A DNA stretch of 64,000 nucleotides from Bacteroides faecium. Lineage in GTDB: Bacteria; Bacteroidota; Bacteroidia; Bacteroidales; Bacteroidaceae. The DNA lies in NCBI RefSeq assembly GCF_012113595.1, contig NZ_CP050831.1, forward strand, positions 5,022,001 to 5,086,000. Direction: 5' to 3'. Under the pieces are notes generated by a model. That model searched no databases and had not been told where the DNA came from. It saw only the letters and a program-made list of their open reading frames with translations. Below, piece after piece: positions 62,928-64,000 of this stretch (position 1 is the first letter of the stretch; each line of letters begins with the position of its first letter). The position numbers and the translations under genes were made by a program.

Positions 62928-64000
62928 TCAGGCATTTAAAATCTTCCACCCTCCTATTGTACAACGTTCACTATCAAAGTTGACAGCCACCTTTACGATA
63001 GGTAATCCGCACAAAGCAAAACGTTCCGGATAATTCTTCAAGTCAATCTGTTCCATTGCCATATCCGCATCCTTATCCAACTTCAACTCCATCACATATA
63101 GCGTAGTCTTTGTACGTAACACCATATCCACCCGTCCACGGGGAGTGCGGACTTCCACGTCCACATAGTAACCTAACAGGCTGAATATAATATAAAATAT
63201 CTGCTGATAATGCCCCTCATATTTTGTGTTATCACACTGAGGTATCGTAGACAAGAATGTTTGCAAGCGATGTAAAGCAGCATCCATATCACCATTACGG
63301 ATATCACGGGATAGATAAGCCACCATAGTCGTAGTTTCCGGAGCTTTACTGCCGACATAATGCGGAAGAAGACTTTTCATCAAGCCTATTCTTACTTCCT
63401 TATTGGGGATATCCAATGCGTATAAGTCCAATTCCTTGTCAAAATCCTTTATTGTGATATAGCCACTTTGATATAATAACGGAAGAATGCTTGTCATTCT
63501 TTCCGTTGGCGCATCAAAGTCCTCTACAGCAGCCATTTTCCTCCCTATTTCGGAAGGCTCTACACCATATTTATCCAGCATCTTTATCAAATATGTAGGC
63601 GTGCCGCTACCAAACCAGTAAGAACCAATCTTACCTTTCTCCATAGCTGTAAGCAAACTGAATGGATTGTACATATCCGGCGACGGATAAGTAAAATGAT
63701 ACCCATCATAATTTTCTTTCAACTTCATCAAAGCCCCCTCTGATGTAACCTCCAATTTCTTCGCCAACTCATCCACATCTTCTTTCATTTGAGAATGTAT
63801 CTCATCCTCGCTAATCCCACAGATGGCAGCATAAGGCTCATCCATACTGATGTTCTCAAGATTGTTCAGTTCACTAAAAATACTAAGTTGAGAGAATTTG
63901 GTTATACCGGTCAGAAACACATAACGCAAATAAGGATCACAAGCTTTCAACGGACTGTAGAAGTTACGCATAATGTTACGCAATACATCAAGAATTTTCG
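62928..64000 (-). CDS. AAA-ATPase-like / PD-(D/E)XK nuclease-like protein, 5' end cut by window
   Basis: The frame is open to the window edge: codons before the first in-window Met read KILDVLRN, so the gene starts outside and the Met at 63983 is not the start. The visible part holds the end of the AAA-ATPase-like domain (PF09820-type, 'YLRYVFLTGITKFSQLSIFSELNNLENISMD') and the C-terminal nuclease-like domain (PF08011-type, 'GYYVDVEVRTPRGRVDMVLRTKTTLYVMELKL', with the E-x-K core). About 357 residues are present of ~520 expected. These proteins are abundant in Bacteroidetes; function unknown, no mobility gene nearby. Confidence 0.88.
   Translation of the reverse strand, partial: KILDVLRNIMRNFYSPLKACDPYLRYVFLTGITKFSQLSIFSELNNLENISMDEPYAAICGISEDEIHSQMKEDVDELAKKLEVTSEGALMKLKENYDGYHFTYPSPDMYNPFSLLTAMEKGKIGSYWFGSGTPTYLIKMLDKYGVEPSEIGRKMAAVEDFDAPTERMTSILPLLYQSGYITIKDFDKELDLYALDIPNKEVRIGLMKSLLPHYVGSKAPETTTMVAYLSRDIRNGDMDAALHRLQTFLSTIPQCDNTKYEGHYQQIFYIIFSLLGYYVDVEVRTPRGRVDMVLRTKTTLYVMELKLDKDADMAMEQIDLKNYPERFALCGLPIVKVAVNFDSERCTIGGWKILNA

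Noticed and set aside
62928..64000. Transposon-related protein
   Set aside because: The AAA-ATPase/PD-(D/E)XK family is repeated in Bacteroidetes genomes, but no inverted repeats or transposase motifs (DDE, HUH, Tyr recombinase) are visible here.

Overview
The window looks like a chromosomal segment of a gut Bacteroides, close to the B. thetaiotaomicron group. This rests on established family knowledge: a SusC/SusD pair with a sigma/FecR regulator and a sulfatase, HU-HIG type DNA-binding proteins (one beside a 'smalltalk' peptide), a single-RRM RNA-binding protein, a DUF5112/DUF5113-type sensor kinase, and many promoters of the Bacteroidetes -33 TTTG / -7 TAnnTTTG kind. I see no insertion sequence, integrase, CRISPR array or rRNA. 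There is one tRNA (Arg, TCT). The species assignment is inference.

Layout. 0-6 kb: an HU-like protein, then a minus-strand xylose operon running regulator (catalytically degenerate Nudix), xylB, xylA, xylE. 6-11 kb: thiD, fabD, sucCD, a 57-codon ORF and an RRM protein. 11-15 kb: a four-gene minus-strand operon of an outer-membrane barrel-like protein, a pseudo-histidine kinase, a LytS-like histidine kinase and a LytTR response regulator. 15-24 kb: small membrane protein, Crp-like regulator, hotdog protein, lipoprotein, glutamine synthetase, DUF4846 protein, a patatin with two small downstream genes, then ogt, PPK2 and a DUF169 protein. 24.7-30.4 kb: a plus-strand cluster of an ECF-S-like membrane protein, a Tat-signal DUF362 protein, a NapH/NapG-like polyferredoxin, a second patatin and a GH13 amylase. 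30.5-36 kb: PepSY-like protein, glgB operon, pabBC. 36-48 kb: TPR protein, tRNA-Arg, and a polysaccharide-utilisation locus (sigma, FecR, SusC, SusD, sulfatase, GH2). 48-55 kb: AbgT transporter, response regulator, and a 1437-residue double sensor kinase. 55-64 kb: prs, a MORN-repeat protein, the operon PBP1A-folK-kdsB-M16, smalltalk plus HU, and an AAA-ATPase/PD-(D/E)XK protein cut by the window end.

How the genes fit together. Xylose is taken up by XylE, isomerised by XylA and phosphorylated by XylB, probably under the Nudix-like regulator. The locus at 37-48 kb should sense, import and degrade one sulfated glycan: sigma, FecR and a SusC with an STN domain form a trans-envelope induction circuit. 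GlgB and the cytoplasmic GH13 enzyme serve glycogen or alpha-glucan turnover. PabB, PabC, a short FolK and AbgT all touch folate metabolism.

Most interesting points: (1) the 1437-residue kinase has an ATPase module without a phosphoacceptor His in its first half and a His-bearing module with a decayed ATPase in its second half; (2) a LytS-type kinase is paired with a paralog that has lost both the His and the ATP-binding Asn; (3) a polyferredoxin seems to be a NapH-NapG fusion with an internal Tat-like motif; (4) six 22-bp units lie in exact register downstream of the DUF169 gene, each a 17-bp dyad plus a 5-bp linker; (5) five GTAC half-sites are clustered between the xylose operon and thiD.
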